This document shows positions 38,401 to 52,134 of a stretch of 64,000 nt of DNA, piece by piece. The stretch lies in contig NC_134400.1 in assembly GCF_050003625.1 (NCBI RefSeq), forward strand, positions 191,175,726-191,239,725, in the 5' to 3' direction. The stretch is from Haematobia irritans. Lineage: Eukaryota > Arthropoda > Insecta > Diptera > Muscidae. The translations under genes and the position numbers were made by a program. The notes under the pieces are model-generated. The model was not told where the DNA came from. It saw nothing but the letters and a program-made list of their open reading frames with translations, and searched no databases. Within the stretch, counting starts at the first letter, position 1. Every line of letters starts with the position of its first letter.

Positions 38401-39730
38401 AATCCGTGACCACCCTCAAAAATTGAAATTTTCATCCAAATCCTAAAAAACTTGAAATTTTTATATGAAAAACTTCTTTTGCCCATATCTCCTAAACTAA
38501 GCGTCCTAGAGCGAAAAGGGCTTTAATCCGTGACCACCCTCAAAAATTGAAATTTTCATCCAAATCCTAAAAAAAATGAAATTTTTATATGAAAAACTTC
38601 TTTTGCCCATATCTCCTAAACTAAGCGTCCTAGAGCGAAAAGGGCTTTAATCCGTGACCACCCTCAAAAATTGAAATTTTTATCCAAATCCTAAAAAAAA
38701 TGAAATTTTTATATGAAAAACTTCTTTTGCCCATATCTCCTAAACTAAGCGTCCTAGAGCGAAAAGGACTTTAATCCGTGACCACCCTCAAAAATTGAAA
38801 TTTTTATCCAAATCCTAAAAAAAATGAAATTTTTATATGAAAAACTTCTTTTGCCCATATCTCCTAAACTAAGCGTCCTAGAGCGAAAAGGGCTTTAATC
38901 CGTGACCACCCCTCAAAAATTTAAATTTTTACCCAAATCCTAAAAAAATTGAAATTTTTATATGAAAAACTTATTTTGCCCATATCTCCTAAACTAAGCG
39001 TCCTAGAGCGAAAAGGGCTATAATCCGTGACCACCCTCAAAAATTGAATTTTTACCCAAATCCTAAAAAAATTGAAATTTTTATATGAAAAACTTCTTTT
39101 GCCCATATCTCCTAAACTAAGCGTCCTAGAGCGAAAAGGGCTTTAATCCGTGACCACCCTCAAAAATTGAAATTTTCATCCAAATCCTAAAAAAAATGAA
39201 ATTTTTATATGAAAAACTTCTTTTGCCCATATCTCCTAAACTAAGCGTCCTAGAGCGAAAAGGGCTTTAATCCGTGACCACCCTCAAAAATTGAAATTTT
39301 TATCCAAATCCTAAAAAAAATGAAATTTTTATATGAAAAACTTCTTTTGCCCATATCTCCTAAACTAAGCGTCCTAGAGCGAAAAGGACTTTAATCCGTG
39401 ACCACCCTCAAAAATTGAAATTTTTATCCAAATCCTAAAAAAAATGAAATTTTTATATGAAAAACTTCTTTTGCCCATATCTCCTAAACTAAGCGTCCTA
39501 GAGCGAAAAGGGCTTTAATCCGTGACCACCCCTCAAAAATTTAAATTTTTACCCAAATCCTAAAAAAATTGAAATTTTTATATGAAAAACTTATTTTGCC
39601 CATATCTCCTAAACTAAGCGTCCTAGAGCGAAAAGGGCTATAATCCGTGACCACCCTCAAAAATTGAATTTTTACCCAAATCCTAAAAAAATTGAAATTT
39701 TTATATGAAAAACTTCTTTTGCCCATATCT
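38350..39730 (+). repeat. Five-monomer tandem duplication (620 bp)
   Basis: The ggactttaatcc variant at 38766 and 39386 and the frame-open cassettes at 38921 and 39541 are both exactly 620 bp apart (5 x 124). I see no differences between the two units in the stretch compared. A third copy occurs 2979 bp further on (ggacttt at 42365, cassette at 42520). An unchanged unit length and sequence suggest a very recent event. Confidence 0.87.
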
Positions 39731-40379
39731 CCTAAACTAAGCGTCCTAGAGCGAAAAGGGCTTTAATCCGTGACCACCCTCAAAAATTGAAATTTTCATC
39801 CAAATCCTAAAAAAAATGAAATTTTTATATGAAAAACTTCTTTTGCCCATATCTCCTAAACTAAGCGTGCTACAGCGAAAAGGGCTTTAATCCGTGACCA
39901 CCCTCAAAAATTTAAATTTTTACCCAAATCCTAAAAAAAAATTGAAATTTTTATATGAAAAATTTCTTTTACCCATATCTCCTAAACTAAGCGTCCTAGA
40001 GCGAAAAGGGCTATAATCCGTGACCACCCTCAAAAATTGAATTTTTACCCAAATCCTAAAAAAATTGAAATTTTTATATGAAAAACTTCTTTTGCCCATA
40101 TCTCCTAAACTAAGCGTCCTAGAGCGAAAAGGGCTTTAATCCGTGACCACCCTCAAAAATTGAAATTTTCATCCAAATCCTAAAAAAAATGAAATTTTTA
40201 TATGAAAAACTTCTTTTGCCCATATCTCCTAAACTAAGCGTCCTAGAGCGAAAAGGGCTATAATCCGTGACCACCCTCAAAAATTGAATTTTTACCCAAA
40301 TCCTAAAAAAATTGAAATTTTTATATGAAAAACTTCTTTTGCCCATATCTCCTAAACTAAGCGTCCTAGAGCGAAAAGG

Positions 40380-43300
40380 GCTTTAATCCGTGACCACCCT
40401 CAAAAATTGAAATTTTCATCCAAATCCTAAAAAAAATGAAATTTTTATATGAAAAACTTCTTTTGCCCATATCTCCTAAACTAAGCGTCCTAGAGCGAAA
40501 AGGGCTTTAATCCGTGACCACCCTCAAAAATTTAAATTTTTACCCAAATCCTAAAAAAAAATTGAAATTTTTATATGAAAAATTTCTTTTACCCATATCT
40601 CCTAAACTAAGCGTCCTAGAGCGAAAAGGGCTTTAATACGTGACCACCCTCAAAAATTGAAATTTTCATCCAAATCCTAAAAAAATTTAAATTTTTATAT
40701 GAAAAACTTCTTTTGCCCATATCTCCTAAACTAAGCGTCCTAGAGCGAAAAGGGCTTTAATCCGTGACCACCCTCAAAAATTGAAATTTTCATCCAAATC
40801 CTAAAAAAATTGAAATTTTTATATGAAAAACTTCTTTTGCCCATATCTCCTAAACTAAGCGTCCTAGAGCGAAAAGGGCTTTAATCCGTGACCACCCTCA
40901 AAAAGTGAAATTTTCATCCAAATCCTAAAAAAATTGAAATTTTTATATGAAAAACTTCTTTTGCCCATATCTCCTAAACTAAGCGTCCTAGAGCGAAAAG
41001 GGCTTTAATCCGTGACCACCCTCAAAAATTGAAATTTTCATCCAAATCCTAAAAAAATTGAAATTTTTATATGAAAAACTTCTTTTGTCCATATCTCCTA
41101 AACTAAGCGTCCTAGAGCGAAAAGGGCTTTAATCCGTGACCACCCTCAAAAATTGAATTTTTTACCCAAATCCTAAAAAAAATTGAAATTTTTATATGAA
41201 AAACTTCTTTTGCCCATATCTCCTAAACTAAGCGTTCTACAGCGAAAAGTGCTTTAATCAGTGACCACCTTCAAAAATTTAAATTTTCATCCAAATCCTA
41301 AAAAAATTGAAATTTTTATATGAAAAACTTCTTTTGCCCATATCTCCTAAACTAAGCGTCCTAGAGCGAAAAGGGCTTTAATCCGTGACCACCCTCAAAA
41401 ATTGAAATTTTCATCCAAATCCTAAAAAAATTGAAATTTTTATATGAAAAACTTCTTTTGCCCATATCTCCTAAACTAAGCGTCCTAGAGCGAAAAGGGC
41501 TTTAATCCGTGACCACCCTCAAAAATTTAATTTTTTACCCACATCCTAAAAAAAATTGAAATTTTTATATGAAAAACTTCTTTTGCCCATATCTCCTAAA
41601 CTAAGCGTCCTAGAGCGAAAAGTGCTATAATCAGTGACCACCTTCAAAAATTGAAATTTTCATCCAAATCCTTAAAAAATTGAAATTTTTATATGAAAAA
41701 CTTCTTTTGCCCATATCTCCTAAACTAAGCGTCCTAGAGCGAAAAGGGCTTTAATCCGTGACCACCCTCAAAAATTGAAATTTTCATCCAAATCCTAAAA
41801 AAATTGAAATTTTTATATGAAAAACTTATTTTTCCCATATCTCCTAAACTAAGCGTCCTAGAGCGAAAAGGGCTATAATCCGTGACCACCCTCAAAAATT
41901 GAATTTTTACCCAAATCCTAAAAAAATTGAAATTTTTATATGAAAAACTTCTTTTGCCCATATCTCCTAAACTAAGCGTCCTAGAGCGAAAAGGGCTTTA
42001 ATCCGTGACCACCCTCAAAAATTGAAATTTTCATCCAAATCCTAAAAAAATTGAAATTTTTATATGAAAAACTTCTTTTGTCCATATCTCCTAAACTAAG
42101 CGTCCTAGAGCGAAAAGGGCTTTAATCCGTGACCACCCTCAAAAATTGAAATTTTCATCCAAATCCTAAAAAAAATGAAATTTTTATATGAAAAACTTCT
42201 TTTGCCCATATCTCCTAAACTAAGCGTCCTAGAGCGAAAAGGGCTTTAATCCGTGACCACCCTCAAAAATTGAAATTTTTATCCAAATCCTAAAAAAAAT
42301 GAAATTTTTATATGAAAAACTTCTTTTGCCCATATCTCCTAAACTAAGCGTCCTAGAGCGAAAAGGACTTTAATCCGTGACCACCCTCAAAAATTGAAAT
42401 TTTTATCCAAATCCTAAAAAAAATGAAATTTTTATATGAAAAACTTCTTTTGCCCATATCTCCTAAACTAAGCGTCCTAGAGCGAAAAGGGCTTTAATCC
42501 GTGACCACCCCTCAAAAATTTAAATTTTTACCCAAATCCTAAAAAAATTGAAATTTTTATATGAAAAACTTATTTTGCCCATATCTCCTAAACTAAGCGT
42601 CCTAGAGCGAAAAGGGCTATAATCCGTGACCACCCTCAAAAATTGAATTTTTACCCAAATCCTAAAAAAATTGAAATTTTTATATGAAAAACTTCTTTTG
42701 CCCATATCTCCTAAACTAAGCGTCCTAGAGCGAAAAGGGCTTTAATCCGTGACCACCCTCAAAAATTGAAATTTTCATCCAAATCCTAAAAAAAATGAAA
42801 TTTTTATATGAAAAACTTCTTTTGCCCATATCTCCTAAACTAAGCGTGCTACAGCGAAAAGGGCTTTAATCCGTGACCACCCTCAAAAATTTAAATTTTT
42901 ACCCAAATCCTAAAAAAAAATTGAAATTTTTATATGAAAAATTTCTTTTACCCATATCTCCTAAACTAAGCGTCCTAGAGCGAAAAGGGCTTTAACCAGT
43001 GACCACCTTCAAAAATTGAAATTTTCATCCAAATCCTAAAAAAATTGAAATTTTTATATGAAAAACTTCTTTTGCCCATATCTCCTAAACTAAGCGTCCT
43101 AGAGCGAAAAGGGCTTTAATACGTGACCACCCTCAAAAATTGAAATTTTCATCCAAATCCTAAAAAAATTTAAATTTTTATATGAAAAACTTCTTTTGCC
43201 CATATCTCCTAAACTAAGCGTCCTAGAGCGAAAAGGGCTTTAATCCGTGACCACCCTCAAAAATTGAAATTTTCATCCAAATCCTAAAAAAATTGAAATT

Positions 43301-45000
43301 TTTATATGAAAAACTTCTTTTGCCCATATCTCCTAAACTAAGCGTCCTAGAGCGAAAAGGGCTTTAATCCGTGACCACCCTCAAAAAGTGAAATTTTCAT
43401 CCAAATCCTAAAAAAATTGAAATTTTTATATGAAAAACTTCTTTTGCCCATATCTCCTAAACTAAGCGTCCTAGAGCGAAAAGGGCTTTAATCCGTGACC
43501 ACCCTCAAAAATTGAAATTTTCATCCAAATCCTAAAAAAATTGAAATTTTTATATGAAAAACTTCTTTTGTCCATATCTCCTAAACTAAGCGTCCTAGAG
43601 CGAAAAGGGCTTTAATCCGTGACCACCCTCAAAAATTGAATTTTTTACCCAAATCCTAAAAAAAATTGAAATTTTTATATGAAAAACTTCTTTTGCCCAT
43701 ATCTCCTAAACTAAGCGTTCTACAGCGAAAAGTGCTTTAATCAGTGACCACCTTCAAAAATTTAAATTTTCATCCAAATCCTAAAAAAATTGAAATTTTT
43801 ATATGAAAAACTTCTTTTGCCCATATCTCCTAAACTAAGCGTCCTAGAGCGAAAAGGGCTTTAATCCGTGACCACCCTCAAAAATTGAAATTTTCATCCA
43901 AATCCTAAAAAAATTGAAATTTTTATATGAAAAACTTCTTTTGCCCATATCTCCTAAACTAAGCGTCCTAGAGCGAAAAGGGCTTTAATCCGTGACCACC
44001 CTCAAAAATTGAATTTTTTACCCACATCCTAAAAAAAATTGAAATTTTTATATGAAAAACTTCTTTTGCCCATATCTCCTAAACTAAGCGTCCTAGAGCG
44101 AAAAGTGCTATAATCAGTGACCACCTTCAAAAATTGAAATTTTCATCCAAATCCTTAAAAAATTGAAATTTTTATATGAAAAACTTCTTTTGCCCATATC
44201 TCCTAAACTAAGCGTCCTAGAGCGAAAAGGGCTTTAATCCGTGACCACCCTCAAAAATTGAAATTTTCATCCAAATCCTAAAAAAATTGAAATTTTTATA
44301 TGAAAAACTTATTTTTCCCATATCTCCTAAACTAAGCGTCCTAGAGCGAAAAGGGCTACAATCCGTGACCACCCTCAAAAATTGAATTTTTACCCAAATC
44401 CTAAAAAAATTGAAATTTTTATATGAAAAACTTCTTTTGCCCATATCTCCTAAACTAAGCGTCCTAGAGCGAAAAGGGCTTTAATCCGTGACCACCCTCA
44501 AAAATTGAAATTTTCATCCAAATCCTAAAAAAATTGAAATTTTTATATGAAAAACTTCTTTTGCCCATATCTCCTAAACTAAGCGTCCTAGAGCGAAAAG
44601 GGCTTTAATCCGTGACCACCCTCAAAAATTGAAATTTTCATCCAAATCCTAAAAAAAATGAAATTTTTATATGAAAAACTTCTTTTGCCCATATCTCCTA
44701 AACTAAGCGTGCTAGAGCGAAAAGGGCTTTAATCCGTGACCACCCTCAAAAATTTAAATTTTTACCCAAATCCTAAAAAAATTGAAATTTTTATATGAAA
44801 AACTTATTTTGCCCATATCTCCTAAACTAAGCGTCCTAGAGCGAAAAGGGCTATAATCCGTGACCACCCTCAAAAATTGAATTTTTATCCAAATCCTAAA
44901 AAAATTGAAATTTTTATATGAAAAACTTCTTTTGCCCATATCTCCTAAACTAAGCGTCCTAGAGCGAAAAGGGCTTTAATCCGTGACCACCCTCAAAAAT
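40380..45000 (+). repeat. Twenty-monomer duplication, offset 2483 bp
   Basis: Exact pairs at 2483 bp: taatacg (A at 40638 and 43121), gttctacag (41238 and 43721), agtgctataatcag (41621 and 44104), the cttatttttccc substitution near 41829 and 44312, and cassettes at 41734 and 44217. A related older copy lies 5199-5323 bp upstream (35315, 36039, 36422, 36535). The ttttccc change is shared only by the two near copies and so arose before the 2483-bp duplication but after the older one. Confidence 0.88.
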
Positions 45001-46900
45001 TGAAATTTTTATCCAAATCCTAAAAAAATTGAAATTTTTATATGAAAAACTTCTTTTGCCCATATCTCCAAAACTAAGCGTCCTAGAGCGAAAAGGGCTT
45101 TAATCCGTGACCACCCTCAAAAATTGAAATTTTCAACCAAATCCTAAAAAAAAAATGAAATTTTTATATGAAAAATTTCTTTTACCCATATCTCCTAAAC
45201 TAAGCGTCCTAGAGCGAAAAGGGCTTTAACCAGTGACCACCTTCAAAAATTGAAATTTTCATCCAAATCCTAAAAAAATTGAAATTTTTATATGAAAAAC
45301 TTCTTTTGCCCATATCTCCTAAACTAAGCGTCCTAGAGCGAAAAGGGCTTTAATCCGTGACCACCCTCAAAAATTGAAATTTTCATCCAAATCCTAAAAA
45401 AATTTAAATTTTTATATGAAAAACTTATTTTGCCCATATCTCCTAAACTAAGCGTCCTAGAGCGAAAAGGGCCTTAATCCGTGACCACCCTCAAAAATTG
45501 AAATTTTCATCCAAATCCTAAAAAAATTGAAATTTTTATATGAAAAACTTCTTTTGCCCATATCTCCTAAACTAAGCGTCCTAGAGCGAAAAGGGCTTTA
45601 ATCCGTGACCACCCTCAAAAATTGAAATTTTCATCCAAATCCTAAAAAAATTGAAATTTTTATATGAAAAACTTCTTTTGCCCATATCTCCTAAACTAAG
45701 CGTCCTAGAGCGAAAAGGGCTTTAATCCGTGACCACCCTCAAAAATTGAAATTTTCATCCAAATCCTAAAAAAATTGAAATTTTTATATGAAAAACTTCT
45801 TTTGCCCATATCTCCTAAACTAAGCGTCCTAGAGCGAAAAGGGCTTTAATCCGTGACCACCCTCAAAAATTTTAATTTTTACCCAAATCCTAAAAAAATT
45901 GAAATTTTTATATGAAAAACTTATTTCGCCCATATCTCCTAAACTAAGCGTCCTAGAGCGAAAAGGGCTATAATCCGTGACCACCCTCAAAAATTGAATT
46001 TTTACCCAAATCCTAAAAAAATAGAAATTTTTATATGAAAAACTTCTTTTGCCCATATCTCCTAAACTAAGCGTCCTAGAGCGAAAAGGGCTTTAATCCG
46101 TGACCACCCTCAAAAATTGAAATTTTTATCCAAATCCTAAAAAAATTGAAATTTTTATATGAAAAACTTCTTTTGCCCATATCTCCAAAACTAAGCGTCC
46201 TAGAGCGAAAAGGGCTTTAATCCGTGACCACCCTCAAAAATTGAAATTTTCACCCAAATCCTAAAAAAAAATGAAATTTTTATATGAAAAATTTCTTTTA
46301 CCCATATCTCCTAAACTAAGCGTCCTAGAGCGAAAAGGGCTTTAACCAGTGACCACCTTCAAAAATTGAAATTTTCATCCAAATCCTAAAAAAATTGAAA
46401 TTTTTATATGAAAAACTTCTTTTGCCCATATCTCCTAAACTAAGCGTCCTAGAGCGAAAAGGGCTTTAATCCGTGACCACCCTCAAAAATTGAAATTTTC
46501 ATCCAAATCCTAAAAAAATTTAAATTTTTATATGAAAAACTTATTTTGCCCATATCTCCTAAACTAAGCGTCCTAGAGCGAAAAGGGCCTTAATCCGTGA
46601 CCACCCTCAAAAATTGAAATTTTCATCCGAATCCTAAAAAAATTGAAATTTTTATATGAAAAACTTCTTTTGCCCATATCTCCTAAACTAAGCGTCCTAG
46701 AGCGAAAAGGGCTTTAATCCGTGACCACCCTCAAAAATTGAAATTTTCATCCAAATCCTAAAAAAATTGAAATTTTTATATGAAAAACTTCTTTTGCCCA
46801 TATCTCCTAAACTAAGCGTCCTAGAGCGAAAAGGGCTTTAATCCGTGACCACCCTCAAAAATTGAAATTTTCATCCAAATCCTAAAAAAATTGAAATTTT
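45000..46900 (+). repeat. Nine-monomer duplication, offset about 1117 bp
   Basis: The atctccaaaac variant (start 45063 and 46181, offset 1118) and the gccttaatcc variant (45471 and 46587, offset 1116) pair up. The 2-bp discrepancy comes from A-run length differences. The copies have begun to diverge: caaccaaat against cacccaaat, and a private ccgaatcc near 46627. Confidence 0.82.
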
Positions 46901-46949
46901 TATATGAAAAACTTCTTTTGCCCATATCTCCTAAACTAAGCGTCCTAGA

Positions 46950-49300
46950 GCGAAAAGGGCTTTAATCCGTGACCACCCTCAAAAATTTAAATTTTTACCC
47001 AGATCCTAAAAAAATTGAAATTTTTATATGAAAAACTTATTTTGCCCATATCTCCTAAACTAAGCGTCCTAGAGCGAAAAGGGCTTTAATCCGTGACCAC
47101 CCTCAAAAATTTAAATTTTTACCCAAATCCTAAAAAAATTGAAATTTTTATATGAAAAACTTATTTTGCCCATATCTCCTAAACTAAGCGTCCTAGAGCG
47201 AAAAGGGCTTTAATCCGTGACCACCCTCAAAAATTTAAATTTTTACCCAAATCCTAAAAAAAAAATTGAAATTTTTATATGAAAAATTTCTTTTACCCAT
47301 ATCTCCTAAACTAAGCGTCCTAGAGCGAAAAGGGCTTTAACCAGTGACCACCTTCAAAAATTGAAATTTTCATCCAAATCCTAAAAAAAATTGAAATTTT
47401 TATATGAAAAACTTCTTTTGTCCATATCTCCTAAACTAAGCGTCCTAGAGCGAAAAGGGCTTTAATCCGTGACCACCCTCAAAAATTGAAATTTTCATCC
47501 AAATCCTAAAAAAATTGAAATTTTTATATGAAAAACTTATTTTGCCCATATCTCCTAAACTAAGCGTCCTAGAGCGAAAAGGGCTTTAATCCGTGACCAC
47601 CCTCAAAAATTGAAATTTTCATCCAAATCCTAAAAAAAATTGAAATTTTTATATGAAAAACTTCTTTTGCCCATATCTCCTAAACTAAGCGTCCTAGAGC
47701 GAAAAGGGCTTTAATCCGTGACCACCCTCAAAAATTGAAATTTTCATCCAAATCCTAAAAAAATTGAAATTTTTATATGAAAAACTTCTTTTGCCCATAT
47801 CTCCTAAACTAAGCGTCCTAGAGCGAAAAGGGCTTTAATCCGTGACCACCCTCAAAAATTGATATTTTCATCCAAATCCTAAAAAAATTTAAATTTTTAT
47901 ATGAAAAACTTCTTTTGCCCATATCTCCTAAACTAAGCGTCCTAGAGCGAAAAGGGCTTTAATCCGTGACCACCCTCAAAAATTGAAATTTTCATCCAAA
48001 TCCTAAAAAAATTGAAATTTTTATATGAAAAACTTCTTTTGCCCATATCTCCTAAACTAAGCGTCCTAGAGCGAAAAGGGCTTTAATCCGTGACCACCCT
48101 CAAAAATTGATATTTTCATCCAAATCCTAAAAAAATTTAAATTTTTATATGAAAAACTTCTTTTGCCCATATCTCCTAAACTAAGCGTCCTAGAGCGAAA
48201 AGGGCTTTAATCCGTGACCACCCTCAAAAATTGAAATTTTCATCCAAATCCTAAAAAAATTGAAATTTTTATATGAAAAACTTCTTTTGCCCATATCTCC
48301 TAAACTAAGCGTCCTAGAGCGAAAAGGGCTTTAATCCGTGACCACCCTCAAAAATTGAAATTTTCATCCAAATCCTAAAAAAATTGAAATTTTTATATGA
48401 AAAACTTCTTTTGCCCATATCTCCTAAACTAAGCGTCCTAGAGCGAAAAGGGCTTTAATCCGTGACCACCCTCAAAAATTTAAATTTTTACCCAAATCCT
48501 AAAAAAATTGAAATTTTTATATGAAAAACTTATTGTGCCCATATCTCCTAAACTAAGCGTCCTAGAGCGAAAAGGGTTATAATCCGTGACCACCCTCAAA
48601 AATTGAATTTTTACCCAAATCCTAAAAAAATTGAAATTTTTATATGAAAAACTTCTTTTGCCCATATCTCCTAACCTAAGCGTCCTAGAGCGAAAAGGGC
48701 TTTAATCCGTGACCACCCTCAAAAATTGAAATTTTTATCCAAATCCTAAAAAAATTGAAATTTTTATATGAAAAACTTCTTTTGCCCATATCTCCTAAAC
48801 TAAGCGTCCTAGAGCGAAAAGGGCTTTAATCCGTGACCACCCTCAAAAATTTAAATTTTTACCCAAATCCTAAAAAAATTGAAATTTTTATATGAAAAAC
48901 TTATTTTGCCCATATCTCCTAAACTAAGCGTCCTAGAGCGAAAAGGGCTTTAATCCGTGACCACCCTCAAAAATTTAAATTTTTACCCAAATCCTAAAAA
49001 AAAAATTGAAATTTTTATATGAAAAATTTCTTTTACCCATATCTCCTAAACTAAGCGTCCTAGAGCGAAAAGGGCTTTAACCAGTGACCACCTTCAAAAA
49101 TTGAAATTTTCATCCAAATCCTAAAAAAAATTGAAATTTTTATATGAAAAACTTCTTTTGTCCATATCTCCTAAACTAAGCGTCCTAGAGCGAAAAGGGC
49201 TTTAATCCGTGACCACCCTCAAAAATTGAAATTTTCATCCAAATCCTAAAAAAATTGAAATTTTTATATGATAAACTTATTTTGCCCATATCTCCTAAAC
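46950..49300 (+). repeat. Fourteen-monomer duplication, offset 1740 bp, with an internal dimer
   Basis: The ordered set cttattttg, long-A-run, aatttctttta, ttaaccag, ttgtcc at 47040-47430 recurs 1740 bp downstream with identical spacing. Inside it the ttgatattttcatcc variant is tandemly duplicated at 248 bp (G at 47861 and 48109), a clean two-monomer event. Downstream copies have private changes: ttattgtgccc near 48534, gggttataatcc near 48575 and atgataaac near 49269. Confidence 0.83.
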
Positions 49301-50340
49301 TAAGCGTCCTAGAGCGAAAAGGGCTTTAATCCGTGACCACCCTCAAAAATTGAAATTTTCATCCAAATCCTAAAAAAATTGAAATTTTTATATGAAAAAC
49401 TTCTTTTGCCCATATCTCCTAAACTAAGCGTCCTAGAGCGAAAAGGGCTTTAATCCGTGACCACCCTCAAAAATTGAAATTTTCATCCAAATCCTAACAA
49501 AATTGAAATTTTTATATGAAAAACTTATTTTGCCCATATCTCCTAAACTAAGCGTCCTAGAGCGAAAAGGGCTTTAATCCGTGACCACCCTCAAAATTTG
49601 AAATTTTCATCCAAATCCTAAAAAAATTGAAATTTTTATATGAAAAACTTCTTTTGTCCATATCTCCTAAACTAAGCGTCCTAGAGCGAAAAGGGCTTTA
49701 ATCCGTGACCACCCTCAAAAATTGAATTTTTTACCCAAATCCTAAAAAAAATTGAAATTTTTATATGAAAAACTTCTTTTGCCCATATCTCCTAAACTAA
49801 GCGTCCTACAGCGAAAAGTGCTTTAATCAGTGACCACCTTCAAAAATTGAAATTTTCATCCAAATCCTAAAAAAATTTAAATTTTTATATGAAAAACTTC
49901 TTTTGCCCATATCTCCTAAACTAAGCGTCCTAGAGCGAAAAGGGCTTTAATCCGTGACCACCCTCAAAAATTGAATTTTTTACCCAAATCCTAAAAAAAT
50001 TGAATTTTTATATGAAAAACTTCTTTTGCCCATATCTCCTAAACTAAGCGTCCTAGAGCGAAAAGGGCTTTAATCCGTGACCACCCTCAAAAATTGAAAT
50101 TTTCATCCAAATCCTAAAAAAATTTAAATTTTTATATGAAAAACTTCTTTTGCCCATATCTCCTAAACTAAGCGTCCTAGAGCGAAAAGGGCTTTAATCC
50201 GTGACCACCCTCAAAAATTGAAATTTTTATCCAAATCCTAAAAAAATTGAAATTTTTATATGAAAAACTTCTTTTGCCCATATCTCCTAAACTAAGCGTC
50301 CTAGAGCGAAAAGGGCTTTAATCCGTGACCACCCTCAAAA
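49300..50340 (+). repeat. Mixed satellite monomers between duplicated blocks
   Basis: About eight monomers, mostly consensus. A ttgaattttttaccc monomer is followed by a tacagcg / taatcag monomer near 49720-49830, the usual linked order. A private taacaaaattg change lies near 49497. No unit here pairs cleanly with its neighbours, and no gene or unique DNA is visible. Confidence 0.75.
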
Positions 50341-51380
50341 ATTGAAATTTTCATCCAAATCCTAAAAAAAATGAAATTTTTATATGAAAAACTTCTTTTG
50401 CCCATATCTCCTAAACTAAGCGTGCTAGAGCGAAAAGGGCTTTAATCCGTGACCACCCTCAAAAATTTAAATTTTTACCCAAATCCTAAAAAAAAATTTA
50501 AATTTTTATATGAAAAATTTCTTTTACCCATATCTCCTAAACTAAGCGTCCTAGAGCGAAAAGGGCTTTAACCAGTGACCACCTTCAAAAATTGAAATTT
50601 TCATCCAAATCCTAAAAAAATTGAAATTTTTATATGAAAAACTTCTTTTGCCCATATCTCCTAAACTAAGCGTCCTACAGCGAAAAGGGCTTTAATCCGT
50701 GACCACCCTCAAAAATTTAAATTTTCATCCAAATCCTAAAAAAATTGAAATTTTTATATGAAAAACTTCTTTTGCCCATATCTCCTAAACTAAGCGTCCT
50801 AGAGCGAAAAGGGCTTTAATCCGTGACCACCCTCAAAAATTGAAATTTTCATCCAAATCCTAAAAAAATTGAAATTTTTATATGAAAAACTTCTTTTGCC
50901 CATATCTCCTAAACTAAGCGTCCTAGAGCGAAAAGGGCTTTAATCCGTGACCACCCTCAAAAATTGAAATTTTTATCCAAATCCTAAAAAAATTGAAATT
51001 TTTATATGAAAAACTTCTTTTGCCCATATCTCCTAAACTAAGCGTCCTAGAGCGAAAAGGGCTTTAATCCGTGACCACCCTCAAAAATTGAAATTTTCAT
51101 CCAAATCCTAAAAAAAATGAAATTTTTATATGAAAAACTTCTTTTGCCCATATCTCCTAAACTAAGCGTGCTAGAGCGAAAAGGGCTTTAATCCGTGACC
51201 ACCCTCAAAAATTTAAATTTTTACCCAAATCCTAAAAAAAAATTTAAATTTTTATATGAAAAATTTCTTTTACCCATATCTCCTAAACTAAGCGTCCTAG
51301 AGCGAAAAGGGCTTTAACCAGTGACCACCTTCAAAAATTCAAATTTTCATCCAAATCCTAAAAAATTGAAATTTTTATAT
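50340..51380 (+). repeat. Six-monomer duplication, offset 746 bp
   Basis: The gtgctag variant (cgtg at 50421 and 51167) followed by an unusual long A-run joined to tttaaattttt (near 50495 and 51241) and then ttaaccag occurs twice, 746 bp apart. The tttaaattttt form in this dimer is otherwise rare (the usual form is ttgaaattttt), so the pair is a true duplication. A short six-A run near 51359-51365 and a cccagag change near 51420 are private to the second copy. Confidence 0.8.
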
Positions 51381-52130
51381 GAAAAACTTCTTTTGCCCAT
51401 ATCTCCTAAACTAAGCGTCCCAGAGCGAAAAGGGCTTTAATCCGTGACCACCCTCAAAAATTGAAATTTTCATCCAAATCCTAAAAAAATTGAAATTTTT
51501 ATATGAAAAACTTATTTTGCCCATATCTCCTAAACTAAGCGTCCTAGAGCGAAAAGGGCTTTAATCCGTGACCACCCTCAAAAATTGAAATTTTCATCCA
51601 AATCCTAAAAAAATTTAAATTTTTATATGAAAAACTTCTTTTGCCCATATCTCCTAAACTAAGCGTCCTAGAGCGAAAAGGGCTTTAATCCGTGACCACC
51701 CTCAAAAATTGAATTTTTTACCCAAATCCTAAAAAAATTGAAATTTTTATATGAAAAACTTCTTTTGCCCATATCTCCTAAACTAAGCGTCCTAGAGCGA
51801 AAAGTGCTTTAATCAGTGACCACCTTCAAAAATTGAAATTTTCATCCAAATCCTAAAAAAATTTAAATTTTTATATGAAAAACTTCTTTTGCCCATATCT
51901 CCTAAACTAAGCGTCCTACAGCGAAAAGGGCTTTAATCCGTGACCACCCTCAAAAATTCAATTTTTTACCCAAATCCTAAAAAAAATTGAATTTTTATAT
52001 GAAAAACTTCTTTTGCCCATATCTCCTAAACTAAGCGTCCTAGAGCGAAAAGGGCTTTAATCCGTGACCACCCTCAAAAATTGAAATTTTCATCCAAATC
52101 CTAAAAAAATTGAAATTTTTATATGAAACT
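51380..52130 (+). repeat. Mixed satellite monomers ending in a deleted copy
   Basis: About six monomers, including a gaaaagtgctttaatcag copy near 51799 and a ttcaattttttaccc copy near 51957. The segment ends at the 21-bp internal deletion near 52129. No gene or unique sequence is present. Confidence 0.72.
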
Positions 52131-52134
52131 AAAC
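52126..52134 (+). repeat. Internally deleted monomer, 21 bp missing
   Basis: The sequence runs tatatgaaactaaactaag, so the stretch from the end of the A-run through the atatctc block (monomer positions of about 123 to 19) is missing. The join lies between two AAACT-like words, which suggests slippage or end-joining. I saw no other copy with this junction, so it has not been amplified in this window. Confidence 0.85.
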
